Assembly: GCF_021654795.1 (NCBI RefSeq)
Contig: NZ_AP025344.1
Coordinates: 5,572,501-5,636,500 of the forward strand
DNA length: 64,000 nt
Source: Paenibacillus dendritiformis
Lineage (GTDB): Bacteria; Bacillota; Bacilli; Paenibacillales; Paenibacillaceae
Direction of reading: 5' to 3'
Position numbers and translations under genes: made by a program. Shown piece by piece: positions 1-7,845 of the stretch. The notes below the pieces were generated by a model, which was given only the letters and a program-made list of their open reading frames with translations, was not told the origin of the DNA and searched no databases. Within the stretch, counting starts at the first letter, position 1. Each line of letters begins with the position of its first letter.

Positions 1-1
1 C

Positions 2-685
2 GAATCGAACCCTTCCGCCATTTACAGCGTGCCGACCGACAAAAAGGTGATTGCCCTCACCTTCGATATTAGCTGGGGCGACAAACGGGCTGAGCCGATC
101 CTTGACATACTCAAGGAAAAAGGCGTGAACAAAGCGACGTTCTTTTTGTCATCCCCTTGGAGCAAGACGCATCCCGATATTGTGAAAAAGATGGTCAGCG
201 CCGGCTATGAAATCGGAAGTCATGGTCATAAGCACGTCAATTACAGCAGTCTGAGCGATGAAGAGATCCGCAAGCAAATTACGACCGCCCACCAGCTTCT
301 GAAGGAGGTGACCGGCAAGGATGCCAATCTGATCCGCATGCCGAACGGCGATTTCGACAAGCGGGTGCTCAGGATCGCGGACAACCTGAACTATAAGGTG
401 ATTCAATGGGATACTGATTCTTTGGATTGGAAAAACCCGGGCGTCGATACCATTGTCAAGCGCGTCGTCGGCAAAGCTCATCCTGGGGATATCGTCTTGC
501 TCCATGCCAGCGATTCCTGCAAGCAGACCCACCTTGCGCTCCCCGCTATCATTGACAGTCTGCGGGCCAAAGGATATGAATTCGTCACCGTGTCGGAGCT
601 GATTCAGCAGACCGACCTGAAAAGCAAGCCCATCGAGGACAAGTCGACGATGAGCGAGCACCTGCATAAAGCTGTTGGAATGTAG
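2..685 (+). CDS. pdaB: PdaB-type sporulation polysaccharide deacetylase (5' end outside window)
   Basis: The frame is open from base 2, so the gene starts upstream of the window. The GTG at 29 is internal, because residues before it (…SAIYSVPTDKK) continue the family sequence. The visible part is a NodB-type deacetylase domain with TFDISWGD near the start and the metal-binding SHGHKH motif. PdaB is a sporulation protein needed for cortex or spore stability; its family is about 250 aa and the missing part would hold the N-terminal membrane anchor. It converges on kbaA across a shared terminator, the same gene pair as in B. subtilis. Identity is secure; the true start cannot be seen. Confidence 0.9.
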   Translation, partial: ESNPSAIYSVPTDKKVIALTFDISWGDKRAEPILDILKEKGVNKATFFLSSPWSKTHPDIVKKMVSAGYEIGSHGHKHVNYSSLSDEEIRKQITTAHQLLKEVTGKDANLIRMPNGDFDKRVLRIADNLNYKVIQWDTDSLDWKNPGVDTIVKRVVGKAHPGDIVLLHASDSCKQTHLALPAIIDSLRAKGYEFVTVSELIQQTDLKSKPIEDKSTMSEHLHKAVGM

Positions 686-715
686 CATATGCATCTTTGC
701 CTTCCCGCATGAAAA

Positions 716-741
716 AAAGCTGGCGGATTTCCGTCAGCTTT
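716..741. terminator. Bidirectional terminator between pdaB and kbaA
   Basis: A near-perfect 12-bp stem AAAGCTGGCGGA/TCCGTCAGCTTT has an A tract on its left and a T tract on its right, so it can end transcription in both directions. The kbaA stop codon (734-736) lies inside the right arm. Confidence 0.85.
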
Positions 742-1336
742 TTGGTGTTGCCAGTATCCGGTTCAGCATGAGCACCTGATAGGCGTTGCATGCAGCTAGC
801 GGCAGATAGACGTACCAGGTTGCAATCCCGCTAATATTCAAGGCGGACAGCGTTTCGACCGTCGTAATGGCGATCATGAAGAATAAGGTAGGAATGAATG
901 CGGTCCGGTTGGTGGCCTTGACTTTAAAATAACCGACGATCAAGGCGACAGCGAGCACGGCCAGGCCAAGCAAAATATCGTTCATCGCGTCTCCGCCCCG
1001 CTGCGTTCCATTATCCGCAAGCAGCATCCGCAGGAACATCAAATCCAGCAGAGCAATAACGGTGAGCGCCACTTGTATGTACGGCCATGTTTTTCTGAAC
1101 AGTCCGATGGCAATGAAATTCAGCGTGAGATACGCGAAAAATCCCATCTGTGAGTATACGCTTACGGTAAAGCCGCTCAAAATCAGCTGCACGACATTCA
1201 ATACCCCGTCCATCGGGCCATTGAAATTTTGGAACTCTCCCTGAATGATTTGCAGGGACAGACCCATCACTAATGTGATTCCGCCTCCAATAAGGAGCGT
1301 GGTCCAAAATAAGTAAAACCATTTTTTCAACGTCAA
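734..1336 (-). CDS. kbaA: KinB-signalling pathway activation membrane protein KbaA
   Basis: 200-aa hydrophobic protein with about six membrane segments and charged loops. It sits between gerD and pdaB, as in B. subtilis. KbaA is needed for activity of the KinB branch of the sporulation phosphorelay; its biochemical role is not established. I chose the TTG start at 1336 because a GGAGGTG ribosome-binding site lies seven bases upstream, and MTLKKWFYLFW matches the short basic N-terminus usual for the family. The upstream GTG at 1354 has no spaced binding site. The stop codon overlaps the shared terminator. Confidence 0.88.
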   Translation of the reverse strand: MTLKKWFYLFWTTLLIGGGITLVMGLSLQIIQGEFQNFNGPMDGVLNVVQLILSGFTVSVYSQMGFFAYLTLNFIAIGLFRKTWPYIQVALTVIALLDLMFLRMLLADNGTQRGGDAMNDILLGLAVLAVALIVGYFKVKATNRTAFIPTLFFMIAITTVETLSALNISGIATWYVYLPLAACNAYQVLMLNRILATPKS

Positions 1337-1401
1337 GGCGCTGCACCTCCGCAATGTTCATTATTTTACCAAGGTTCTCAGCAAAAAACTATAACTGTCA
1401 A

Positions 1402-1431
1402 ACATAATTCACAATTCGTCCTGCCATACTA
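1402..1431 (+). promoter_or_regulatory. Candidate sigma-G promoter of gerD
   Basis: ACATA at 1402-1406 and CATACTA at 1425-1431 are separated by 18 bases. This fits the forespore sigma-G consensus (gmATR, N18, cATnmTA) with one mismatch. It lies about 40 bases before gerD, a gene known in B. subtilis to be sigma-G dependent. Confidence 0.6.
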
Positions 1432-1471
1432 CGCGTGAAGGTATGAATGGGACAGAAAGGAGTGCCGTGCC

Positions 1472-2158
1472 ATGAAGACATCATTTATCCGTCTCGCGGT
1501 GGTTGGCGCCATTATGATGCTGCTTCTTGCCAGTTGCGGAGCCGAACAGCCCGCTGCCCACAGCACCATGGATTATAAAGAACTAAAAAGCATGGTTATC
1601 GATATTCTCAAAAGCGAAGAAGGCCAAAAAGCCGTGCAATCGGCGCATTCCGGAGGAACTGGCGGCGGCATGCAGATGCAGGCGTTGACCATTCAGCAGC
1701 AGGAGCAGATTCGGATGGCCGTGAAGGACACGCTTGTATCCCCCGAGTACGAGAAAGTGATCGAAGAAGTGATGAAGGATCCTAAATTTGCCGGAGAGTT
1801 CGCAAAAGCCGTCAATAAAGAAAATAAAGAGCTTCATAAAGCGCTAATTAAAGATCCAACATACCAGCAATCATTCGGCGAAATGCTGAAAGCTCCCGAT
1901 ATGACGAAGGCATATCTTGAACTAATGAAGACCCCGGAATACCGCAAGCAAATGATGACGCTTGTGAAGGATGCCATGGGCAGCCCGCTGTTCAAGCTTG
2001 AAGTCATGGAATTATTAAGCAAAGTCGTCAAGGAAGAGCTTCAGCCGGAAGAGAAGGGCAAGAAAAAACAAGAAGGCGAAAAAGGCAAGGGGGGCCAAGA
2101 AGGCGGCGGAAAAGAAGAGGGCGGCGGCGAGTCCGGCGGCGGGGGCTCCAGTTCATAG
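1472..2158 (+). CDS. gerD: Spore germination lipoprotein GerD
   Basis: 228-aa lipoprotein. A hydrophobic signal peptide ends in LLASC, so Cys22 is the likely lipidated residue. The middle is a long helical region. GerD resides at the spore inner membrane and is needed to cluster nutrient germinant receptors into the germinosome. An AAAGGAG ribosome-binding site precedes the ATG. The last 35 residues or so are an extreme low-complexity tail of Gly, Lys, Glu and Ser. B. subtilis GerD is about 185 aa, so the tail is the main difference. The gene is monocistronic on the plus strand, with its own sigma-G-like promoter and a terminator after it. Confidence 0.92.
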   Translation: MKTSFIRLAVVGAIMMLLLASCGAEQPAAHSTMDYKELKSMVIDILKSEEGQKAVQSAHSGGTGGGMQMQALTIQQQEQIRMAVKDTLVSPEYEKVIEEVMKDPKFAGEFAKAVNKENKELHKALIKDPTYQQSFGEMLKAPDMTKAYLELMKTPEYRKQMMTLVKDAMGSPLFKLEVMELLSKVVKEELQPEEKGKKKQEGEKGKGGQEGGGKEEGGGESGGGGSSS

Positions 2159-2182
2159 GTCTCTCTATTCCCTCGATATGAC

Positions 2183-2207
2183 AAAGGACTCCGCGTGGGA
2201 GTCCTTT
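2183..2207. terminator. Bidirectional terminator between gerD and salA/mrp
   Basis: Perfect 10-bp stem AAAGGACTCC/GGAGTCCTTT with a 5-base loop. A and T tracts flank it, between two convergent genes. Confidence 0.88.
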
Positions 2208-2228
2208 TGTGTATGGCGATGCTCTCGT

Positions 2229-3335
2229 TCAGGACAGACGCCGAACGACCTGTTCGGCCAGCTCCGTATACAGCTTGCCGATAGGCGTATCCGCCTTGTA
2301 GACCGACGGCGAGAAGTCTGGCTCCGCCGGATGATTGTCAGGCGAACCGAGCGGAATCTGCGCCAGCAGATCGGCGTGAAGCGCTTCCGCCAGCTTGCCG
2401 CCGCCACCCCGTCCGAAGACGTACTGCTTCTCCCCGCATTTCGCGCACTCGACGTAAGCCATATTTTCCACGACGCCCAGGATATCATGCTTTGTATGAA
2501 TCGCCATGGAGCCGGCCCGGGCTGCGACGAAGGCTGCCGTCGAATGAGGCGTCGTGACGATAATCTCCTTGCTGTGAGGAATCATCTGGTGAATGTCCAA
2601 TGCGATATCTCCGGTTCCCGGCGGGAGATCAAGCAGCACGATATCAAGCTCGCCCCACTCCACCTCCTGGAAGAAATTCCGGAGCATCTTGCCCAGCATC
2701 GGCCCGCGCCAGACAACCGGGCTATTGTCTTCCACGAAAAAGCCCATCGACATCACTTTGACGCCGAACCGTTCGATCGGAATCACCATGTTGTCCTGCA
2801 CGATCGGGCGGTCTTCAATTCCCATCATGTCGGGGACGCTGAAGCCATAAATATCGGCATCGATAAGTCCAACCCGCTTGCCCAGACGGGCCAGGGCCGC
2901 CGCCAGGTTGACGGTGACGGTCGATTTGCCGACGCCGCCCTTGCCGCTGGCGACAGCGATGAATTCCACGCCTGATGCCGGATTCAACAGCGGATGCTGT
3001 TCCATTCCGGCTCCATGCCCTGCCGGCTCCGGGCCGCGTGCCGGCGCCTCTTCGGCTGGCTGCAGACCGATGGCTTGCAGCTCCGCCGCCGTCGCCAGGC
3101 GGATGCGGACATGGATATCGTCCAGACCGAGCGGCGACAGACGGGTCTTGATCTCGCGGGTAAGCCGCTCGCGCGCTTCGGCGTCGGCGGCCTGAGGAGC
3201 GATCAGGGCGGTTAGCTTCACTTCTCCCGGCTTGATCATCAGATCGCGAATCCATTGAATATGAGTTAAATCCTGGCCTGTCAAGGGCTCCGTTAATCCA
3301 TGCAGCGCTTGCAAAATATCTTCTTTCGTGATCAT
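2229..3335 (-). CDS. salA: Mrp/NBP35-family P-loop ATPase (SalA)
   Basis: 368 aa. An N-terminal MIP18/DUF59-like domain (about residues 1-95) is followed by a linker and a ParA/MinD-type ATPase domain with the deviant Walker A ASGKGGVGKST, LIDADIYGFSVP and LLDLPPGTGD. A CAKCG sequence near the C-terminus supplies the CxxC that bridges Fe-S clusters in Mrp scaffold proteins. The B. subtilis orthologue at this position, SalA, also acts in regulation by repressing scoC. Whether this protein carries Fe-S clusters, regulates, or both is not visible here. It is flanked by gerD and cwlD, as in Bacillus. Confidence 0.9.
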   Translation of the reverse strand: MITKEDILQALHGLTEPLTGQDLTHIQWIRDLMIKPGEVKLTALIAPQAADAEARERLTREIKTRLSPLGLDDIHVRIRLATAAELQAIGLQPAEEAPARGPEPAGHGAGMEQHPLLNPASGVEFIAVASGKGGVGKSTVTVNLAAALARLGKRVGLIDADIYGFSVPDMMGIEDRPIVQDNMVIPIERFGVKVMSMGFFVEDNSPVVWRGPMLGKMLRNFFQEVEWGELDIVLLDLPPGTGDIALDIHQMIPHSKEIIVTTPHSTAAFVAARAGSMAIHTKHDILGVVENMAYVECAKCGEKQYVFGRGGGGKLAEALHADLLAQIPLGSPDNHPAEPDFSPSVYKADTPIGKLYTELAEQVVRRLS

Positions 3336-3410
3336 GATGGCACCTCGTCTCTATCAAGGTCAGCAGACGGACATGCTGCTTCGTACGTAGTCTATTATAT
3401 CATAGGAACG

Positions 3411-4181
3411 CTATTTACCAATGTTTTCCCCTGCCATGAAGCGGAGTATTCCTTTATAGACCGAGGCTGCCACCTTGCGCTGATACTGTTCGTCCGCCAA
3501 CCTTCGGGATTCTTCCAGATTCGAGAGGAACCCCACCTCGACAAGCGCCGAAGGAATCTCGACGTGATCCATCAGATACAAGCGCCGATCCACCGGCTTG
3601 GCGACCCGATCCGTATTTTCGAGATTCCGCCGAATCTCCGATTGAATCCATTTGGCCAGGCGCTCGCTCTCCGGGTGCCGCTTCGTATAGAACGACTGGG
3701 CCCCGCTCCACTTGCCCGACGGAATGCTGTTCATATGAAGACTAATCAGGATGTCCGCTTTCTTCTCCTGAACGAAGCTGACACGCCGTTTCAAATCCTC
3801 CGCTTTGCGCTTCGAATACCCTTTGGTGTCCGGGGCCGCCAGATCATAGTCCCCTTCCCGGGTCATGAAGACCAGCGCTCCCGCCTGCTGCAAATAATCG
3901 CGCAAATATAAGGCGATAGAGAGATTAATATCTTTCTCAATCACCCCATGCTTGCTTACCGCGCCGCCATCGGGACCTCCATGGCCGGCATCAATGACGA
4001 CCACCTTGCCGGATAACGGTATCGTCCAGTAGGTCCATGTCTTCGTGGCCGGCATCTCGGCAGTCATGATGGCGATGACGGCCAACACGAGGCAGAGGCT
4101 GACGAGCCATTTACGCACGCTATGGAGCGAGATCCACAGAATCGACGTTTTTTTGCTTCGCTTCTCAGGCCAGTTCATCAT
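3411..4181 (-). CDS. cwlD: Spore-cortex N-acetylmuramoyl-L-alanine amidase CwlD
   Basis: 256 aa. A basic N-terminus and one membrane or signal segment precede an amidase_3 domain with the zinc ligands DAGHGG, the Glu in VIEKDI, and ISLHMNS. CwlD removes the stem peptide from muramic acid during formation of muramic-delta-lactam in the spore cortex, together with PdaA. The start at 4181 is preceded by GGAGGTGG at nine bases; the upstream in-frame start at 4214 has no such site. The order salA-cwlD next to gerD-kbaA-pdaB matches the B. subtilis germination cluster. Confidence 0.92.
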   Translation of the reverse strand: MMNWPEKRSKKTSILWISLHSVRKWLVSLCLVLAVIAIMTAEMPATKTWTYWTIPLSGKVVVIDAGHGGPDGGAVSKHGVIEKDINLSIALYLRDYLQQAGALVFMTREGDYDLAAPDTKGYSKRKAEDLKRRVSFVQEKKADILISLHMNSIPSGKWSGAQSFYTKRHPESERLAKWIQSEIRRNLENTDRVAKPVDRRLYLMDHVEIPSALVEVGFLSNLEESRRLADEQYQRKVAASVYKGILRFMAGENIGK

Positions 4182-4220
4182 ACAAAAAGTCCACCTCCGT
4201 TCCCATACAGACACTAATCA

Positions 4221-4249
4221 TCTATATGGGACAAGGTGGACAAATATAC
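4221..4249 (-). promoter_or_regulatory. Possible sigma-E-type promoter of cwlD
   Basis: On the minus strand GTATATT, a 14-base spacer, and CATATAGA resemble the mother-cell sigma-E consensus (kmATATT, N14, CATACAnT) with mismatches. The site is placed about 40 bases before cwlD. B. subtilis cwlD is expressed from sigma-E and sigma-G promoters. Confidence 0.35.
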
Positions 4250-4290
4250 ATCGTTCTATAGCTCACTGCGGCAAAATGGAGGGTTCAGGC

Positions 4291-5466
4291 CTATCTCTTC
4301 AATTCGGCGGTCTCCGACATGCCTTCAATCAGAATCCGGGCCACTTCCGGCCGCGAAAATTCAGGCGGAGGGCAGATCCCGTTCCGCAGCATCTCGCGCA
4401 CCTTCGTCCCGGATAAGGCGACATGCCGCTCCTTCGGATGCGGGCACGTCTTGCTGGATGCCATATTGCCGCACGCGGAACAATAGAAGCTGTGCTCGAA
4501 GAAGAGCGGCTGGATGCCCAACTCTTCCGGCTGGAATTCGCGGAAAATATGCTGAGCGTCATAAGTCCCGTAATAATCGCCAACGCCGGCATGATCGCGG
4601 CCGACGATAAAGTGGGTGCAGCCATAATTTTTCCGGACAATGGCGTGAAAAATCGCCTCTCTCGGACCCGCATACCGCATCGCGGCCGGAAAGACCCCGA
4701 GAAAGACCCGGTCTCTCGGATAATAATGCTCCAGCAGACTGACATAACTGCGCATGCGCACATCCGCCGGCACATCGTCGGACTTCGTCTCGCCGACGAG
4801 CGGATTGAGGAACAGCGCGTCGACTATCTCCATCGCGCTCTTCTGGATGTACTCATGAGCTCGATGCACCGGATTGCGGGTCTGGAAGCCGACGACGGTC
4901 CGCCACCCGCGTTCCTGGAAAATCTGTCTCGTCTCGGCCGGGTCAAAATAATACTCGCCGAAGCGCTCCGGTTGCAGCCTCCGAACCAAGCGAATGCTTC
5001 CGCCGACACAGAACGCCGGGCGCTCCAACAGCTTCCGGACGCCCGGATGAGCGGCATCGGTCGTACGGAACACCTTCTCCGCCTCATGATAGGGATCGAT
5101 CTCAAAGATGCTCTGCACCTCGATCGTTCCGTACAAGACGCCATCCTCTTCCCCAATCAGGGCGGCTTCATCGCCGATGCGCAAGGCGCCAGCAGTCTCC
5201 GCCTGGACCGGAAGCGTTATCGGAAGACTCCATACGGTGCCGTCGGCGAGCCGCATCCGTTCGACGACATGGCGGTAATCTTCTTCGTTCATAAAGCCCT
5301 GCAAGGGAGAAAATGCCCCTATGGCAATGAGATCGGCATCCGACAGCGTTCGTCGATTGATTCGAATGGCCGGCAGCCCCTTGACATCCTCCTCAAATCG
5401 GTTCGCCTCGGCTTCCGGGACGAGCCTGGAGATGAGTTGGCCGCCATGCGGTAAGATCGTAGTCAT
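4291..5466 (-). CDS. sat: Sulfate adenylyltransferase (ATP sulfurylase)
   Basis: 391 aa, the usual length of bacterial homomeric ATP sulfurylases of the Sat type. It joins sulfate to ATP to give adenosine 5'-phosphosulfate, the first step of assimilatory sulfate reduction. Visible motifs are QTRNPVHRAHE (the QxRNP nucleotide motif and HxxH) near residue 195, GRDHAGVG, and a C-terminal zinc-type CSAC…C-P-H segment. It directly follows cysH with a 21-base gap and an RBS (AAAGGAGAACG), so the two genes form one operon. This pair is not at this position in B. subtilis. Confidence 0.93.
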   Translation of the reverse strand: MTTILPHGGQLISRLVPEAEANRFEEDVKGLPAIRINRRTLSDADLIAIGAFSPLQGFMNEEDYRHVVERMRLADGTVWSLPITLPVQAETAGALRIGDEAALIGEEDGVLYGTIEVQSIFEIDPYHEAEKVFRTTDAAHPGVRKLLERPAFCVGGSIRLVRRLQPERFGEYYFDPAETRQIFQERGWRTVVGFQTRNPVHRAHEYIQKSAMEIVDALFLNPLVGETKSDDVPADVRMRSYVSLLEHYYPRDRVFLGVFPAAMRYAGPREAIFHAIVRKNYGCTHFIVGRDHAGVGDYYGTYDAQHIFREFQPEELGIQPLFFEHSFYCSACGNMASSKTCPHPKERHVALSGTKVREMLRNGICPPPEFSRPEVARILIEGMSETAELKR

Positions 5467-5487
5467 TCATCGTTCTCCTTTCGCTGC

Positions 5488-6180
5488 TTACTGGTGAAGC
5501 CCGCACTCCACCTTGCCGGTACCGGACCAGCGCCCGGCGCGCGGATCTTCTCCAGGGCGGACCTGACGCGTGCAGTAGGTGCAGCCGATGCTAGGATAGT
5601 TCAAATCGTGCAGGGGATTATAAACGACGTCATGCGAACGAATGTAGGTCCATACATCTTCGGAGGTCCATGCGGCAAGCGGGTTGAACTTCATGAGGCC
5701 GAACTTCGTATCATACTCGACCTTCTTGGCGTTCGCCCGGGTCGGCGCCTGATCGCGGCGTATCCCGGTAATCCAGGCATCGTATTGCCCGAGAATGCCG
5801 GTGAGCGGCTCGACTTTCCGTATATTGCAGCATAGATTCGGCTCCCGTTCCCACAGCGCCTCCCCGTGGAGCTTGGCCTGCTCTTCCGGCGAGAGCGCAG
5901 GGGCGACGCGGACGAATTCCAGATTGTACCGTTCGCTCAATCGATCGCGCGTCTCATAGGTCTCCTGGAAGTGAAAATCGGTATCCAAATAGAAGATATC
6001 GGTTGATGGGCTAATGCGCTGCAGCATATCCACCAGTACAACGTCTTCCGCGCCGAAGCTACATGCGAAGGTCAACTTGGGAAATGCCTTGACCGCCCAA
6101 GCAATGACTTCTTCCGGATCCGCATGTTCGAATTCCTCTGCCTTCTCTCGTGCCAGCGCTTCCTTTTCCAACAGATTCAT
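5488..6180 (-). CDS. cysH: Adenylyl-sulfate (APS/PAPS) reductase
   Basis: 230 aa. The enzyme reduces APS (or PAPS) to sulfite with thioredoxin. An FACSFGAED P-loop-like motif binds the nucleotide. The cysteines NLCC and CTYC give the CC…CxxC signature of the 4Fe-4S class, so APS is the likely preferred substrate. The C-terminal ECGLHQ carries the catalytic cysteine. The ATG at 6180 follows a GAGGGGAG binding site. It is first gene of the cysH-sat operon and has a consensus sigma-A promoter 60 bases upstream. There is no sulfite reductase or APS kinase gene nearby. Confidence 0.92.
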   Translation of the reverse strand: MNLLEKEALAREKAEEFEHADPEEVIAWAVKAFPKLTFACSFGAEDVVLVDMLQRISPSTDIFYLDTDFHFQETYETRDRLSERYNLEFVRVAPALSPEEQAKLHGEALWEREPNLCCNIRKVEPLTGILGQYDAWITGIRRDQAPTRANAKKVEYDTKFGLMKFNPLAAWTSEDVWTYIRSHDVVYNPLHDLNYPSIGCTYCTRQVRPGEDPRAGRWSGTGKVECGLHQ

Positions 6181-6237
6181 TGTGTCTCCCCTCACTCATG
6201 AATTATTCCGAGTTTTTCAATATGTTTTGTTTATTTA

Positions 6238-6265
6238 ATTATATGTGCTTTCCTATCTTTGTCAA
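6238..6265 (-). promoter_or_regulatory. Sigma-A promoter of cysH-sat
   Basis: On the minus strand a perfect TTGACA (6260-6265) and perfect TATAAT (6238-6243) are 16 bases apart. The AT-rich segment after it contains AACTCGGAATAATT. This resembles the CymR cysteine-repressor half-site of Bacillales, but that reading is only a resemblance. Confidence 0.8.
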
Positions 6266-6348
6266 TTTATTTTTACGCATCGCCGTATATCGTCTTGATG
6301 TTACAGCATATACCGGGACAATGCCCCAGGTGAATGATCGCGGGCAGC

Positions 6349-6377
6349 AAAAAATCGGGCCTGTATCCAAGCCCGAT
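6349..6377 (-). terminator. Intrinsic terminator downstream of the gene remnant
   Basis: On the minus strand a 7-bp stem ATCGGGC/GCCCGAT is followed by six T. It lies upstream of the cysH promoter, so it ends transcription from the remnant rather than acting as a cysH attenuator. Confidence 0.75.
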
Positions 6378-6421
6378 CAGTGGCGTTCATACGGTTCCGC
6401 AAGCAGAAGTTGGCTCTCTCG

Positions 6422-6637
6422 CTAGTCCCCTATGGCTTCATCCATGGGGAACGGCTCGCCGGACCATGCCTTGCATGAGGTCCAAGCTTCCTTCCCTTGC
6501 CAGAATGGACGATCGGGAGGGAGACCAAGCGGCAGTAGGACCGCAGAGCATAAATACAGGCTCCCCGCAGATATGTAGGCCTCCCCGTTCCCTGGCTGAT
6601 GCCCGCAGAAGCCGATGGTCAGCCACCCGTCGGCGGT
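6422..6637 (-). pseudogene. 3' remnant of a gene resembling DUF2264 proteins
   Basis: About 71 codons in one frame end in a stop 45 bases before a good terminator. The translation includes DGWLTIGFCGHQPG, YISAGSLYLCS, LPLGLPPDRPFW, and WTSCKAWSG. From memory this pattern resembles the C-terminus of DUF2264 (glucuronidase-like, GH154-related) proteins. No start codon or RBS fits. Upstream the frame passes an 8-base C run (6640-6647 as G on the plus strand) and then loses any family-like sequence, which suggests truncation plus a homopolymer frameshift. The family assignment is unverified; the alternative is chance coding similarity. Confidence 0.5.
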
Positions 6638-6703
6638 GAGGGGGGGGACTCTATGCCCACAAGAATGGTTGGCGACGCAGCAAGAGTACGCCTGGAACAA
6701 ATG

Positions 6704-6726
6704 AAAAGCCCTTGACCAGCAAGGGC
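6704..6726 (-). terminator. Terminator after rpsI
   Basis: 7-bp stem GCCCTTG/CAAGGGC followed by four T on the minus strand, 33 bases after the rpsI stop. It ends the truA-rplM-rpsI unit. Confidence 0.65.
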
Positions 6727-6758
6727 CAAGGGCGATAATCGTTGATATAACAGGCTTC

Positions 6759-7151
6759 TTAACGCTTCGAGAACTGAGGCGCGCGGCGAGCCGCTTTGAG
6801 GCCGTATTTTTTACGTTCTTTCATGCGCGGATCGCGAGTCAGGAATCCGGCTTTCTTCAACGAAGAACGGAGTTCCGGATCGGCTTTCAACAGCGCACGG
6901 GAAATGCCGTGGCGGATCGCTCCGGCTTGTCCGGAGATTCCGCCTCCGTGAGCCAATACGATTACATCATATTTGCCAAGAGTCTCGGTAAGGTTCAGCG
7001 GCTGCTTTACAATCAGCTTCAACGTTTCCAAACCGAAGTATTCGTTAATGTCACGTTTATTAATCACGATGCGGCCTTCGCCCGGTACGAGACGAACACG
7101 TGCTACCGAGTGCTTGCGACGACCTGTCCCATAGTATTGTACTTGTGCCAT
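6759..7151 (-). CDS. rpsI: 30S ribosomal protein S9 (uS9)
   Basis: 130 aa, full length. It begins MAQVQYYGTGRRK and ends in the conserved FSKR. The basic C-terminal tail of uS9 reaches the P-site tRNA in the 30S head. It is last in the truA-rplM-rpsI group, 21 bases after rplM, and is followed by a terminator. The pairing with rplM is universal in bacteria. Confidence 0.97.
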   Translation of the reverse strand: MAQVQYYGTGRRKHSVARVRLVPGEGRIVINKRDINEYFGLETLKLIVKQPLNLTETLGKYDVIVLAHGGGISGQAGAIRHGISRALLKADPELRSSLKKAGFLTRDPRMKERKKYGLKAARRAPQFSKR

Positions 7152-7172
7152 GAAACTGTCCTCCCCTTTCTA

Positions 7173-7610
7173 TTATCCGCGAAGTTCGTAAACTTCAGGT
7201 TGTTGTGCTTGATGCGGGTGTTCTGCGCCGGCATATGCTTTGATGCGAAGCTTCATTTTGTTGCCCATGCGCGTCTTAGGCAGCATGCCTTGAACCGCAA
7301 GTTCAATCATGCGCTCAGGCTTCTTGTTCAGCATTTCCTGTGCGCTTGTCACTTTCAGACCGCCTGGATAGAGGGAGTGACGATAGTATTTCTTGTCTTG
7401 CAGCTTGTTGCCGGACAAGACGATTTTCTCCGCGTTGATAACAACGACGAAGTCGCCGCCGTCAACATGGGGTGTAAATGTCGGCTTATGCTTGCCGCGG
7501 ATAAGAGCCGCTGCTTCAGAAGCAAGGCGACCGAGTGTCTTGCCAGTTGCGTCGATAACGAACCATTTGCGCTCAACTTCAGCTGGCTTCGCCATATATG
7601 TGGTACGCAT
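7173..7610 (-). CDS. rplM: 50S ribosomal protein L13 (uL13)
   Basis: 145 aa with the typical start MRTTYMAKPAEVERKW and the motif HKPTFTPHVDGGDF. L13 is an early-assembly 23S-binding protein. The ATG at 7610 follows GAGGAGG at a good distance; an in-frame codon at 7676 has no binding site and no family similarity. A 235-base leader precedes it, which is where the Bacillales L13 autoregulatory leader is expected. Confidence 0.96.
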   Translation of the reverse strand: MRTTYMAKPAEVERKWFVIDATGKTLGRLASEAAALIRGKHKPTFTPHVDGGDFVVVINAEKIVLSGNKLQDKKYYRHSLYPGGLKVTSAQEMLNKKPERMIELAVQGMLPKTRMGNKMKLRIKAYAGAEHPHQAQQPEVYELRG

Positions 7611-7845
7611 GAAACATCCTCCTCTGATGACCTTCGATACAGTGTGAACGGCACAACTGCATCCTATCACAATCATTATTGATTACCATCGTTACGATAG
7701 TTCGTGTGTATATTCGTTCAGTACGTTCGTTCTCTTGATCTGTGAAAAAAATCTGTCAAAACTGCCCTGAGGCAGCGTGATTTCTTTGCGGGGCCGTGGG
7801 AAAGCCTAAAGAAACACAGATGTTATTTTACCGTATTCGGTTCTA
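7611..7845 (-). promoter_or_regulatory. truA-rplM intergenic region with possible L13 leader
   Basis: In the transcribed strand the region begins with a weak hairpin CTGCC/GGCAG plus T4 (7758-7775). A pyrimidine-rich stretch follows, then an AT-rich segment rich in short inverted repeats (ATCGTAACGAT, CAATAATGATTG) just before the rplM RBS. Its length and position match the known L13 leader of Firmicutes. I cannot confirm the conserved fold by eye. Confidence 0.3.

Noticed and set aside
6334..6639. Plus-strand protein of about 100 aa
   Set aside because: It is antisense to the DUF2264-like remnant, has no binding site and no recognisable sequence.
6181..6704. S-box or cobalamin riboswitch before cysH
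   Set aside because: The conserved cores are missing, and a consensus promoter lies downstream of the terminator, so the upstream structure is not part of the cysH leader.
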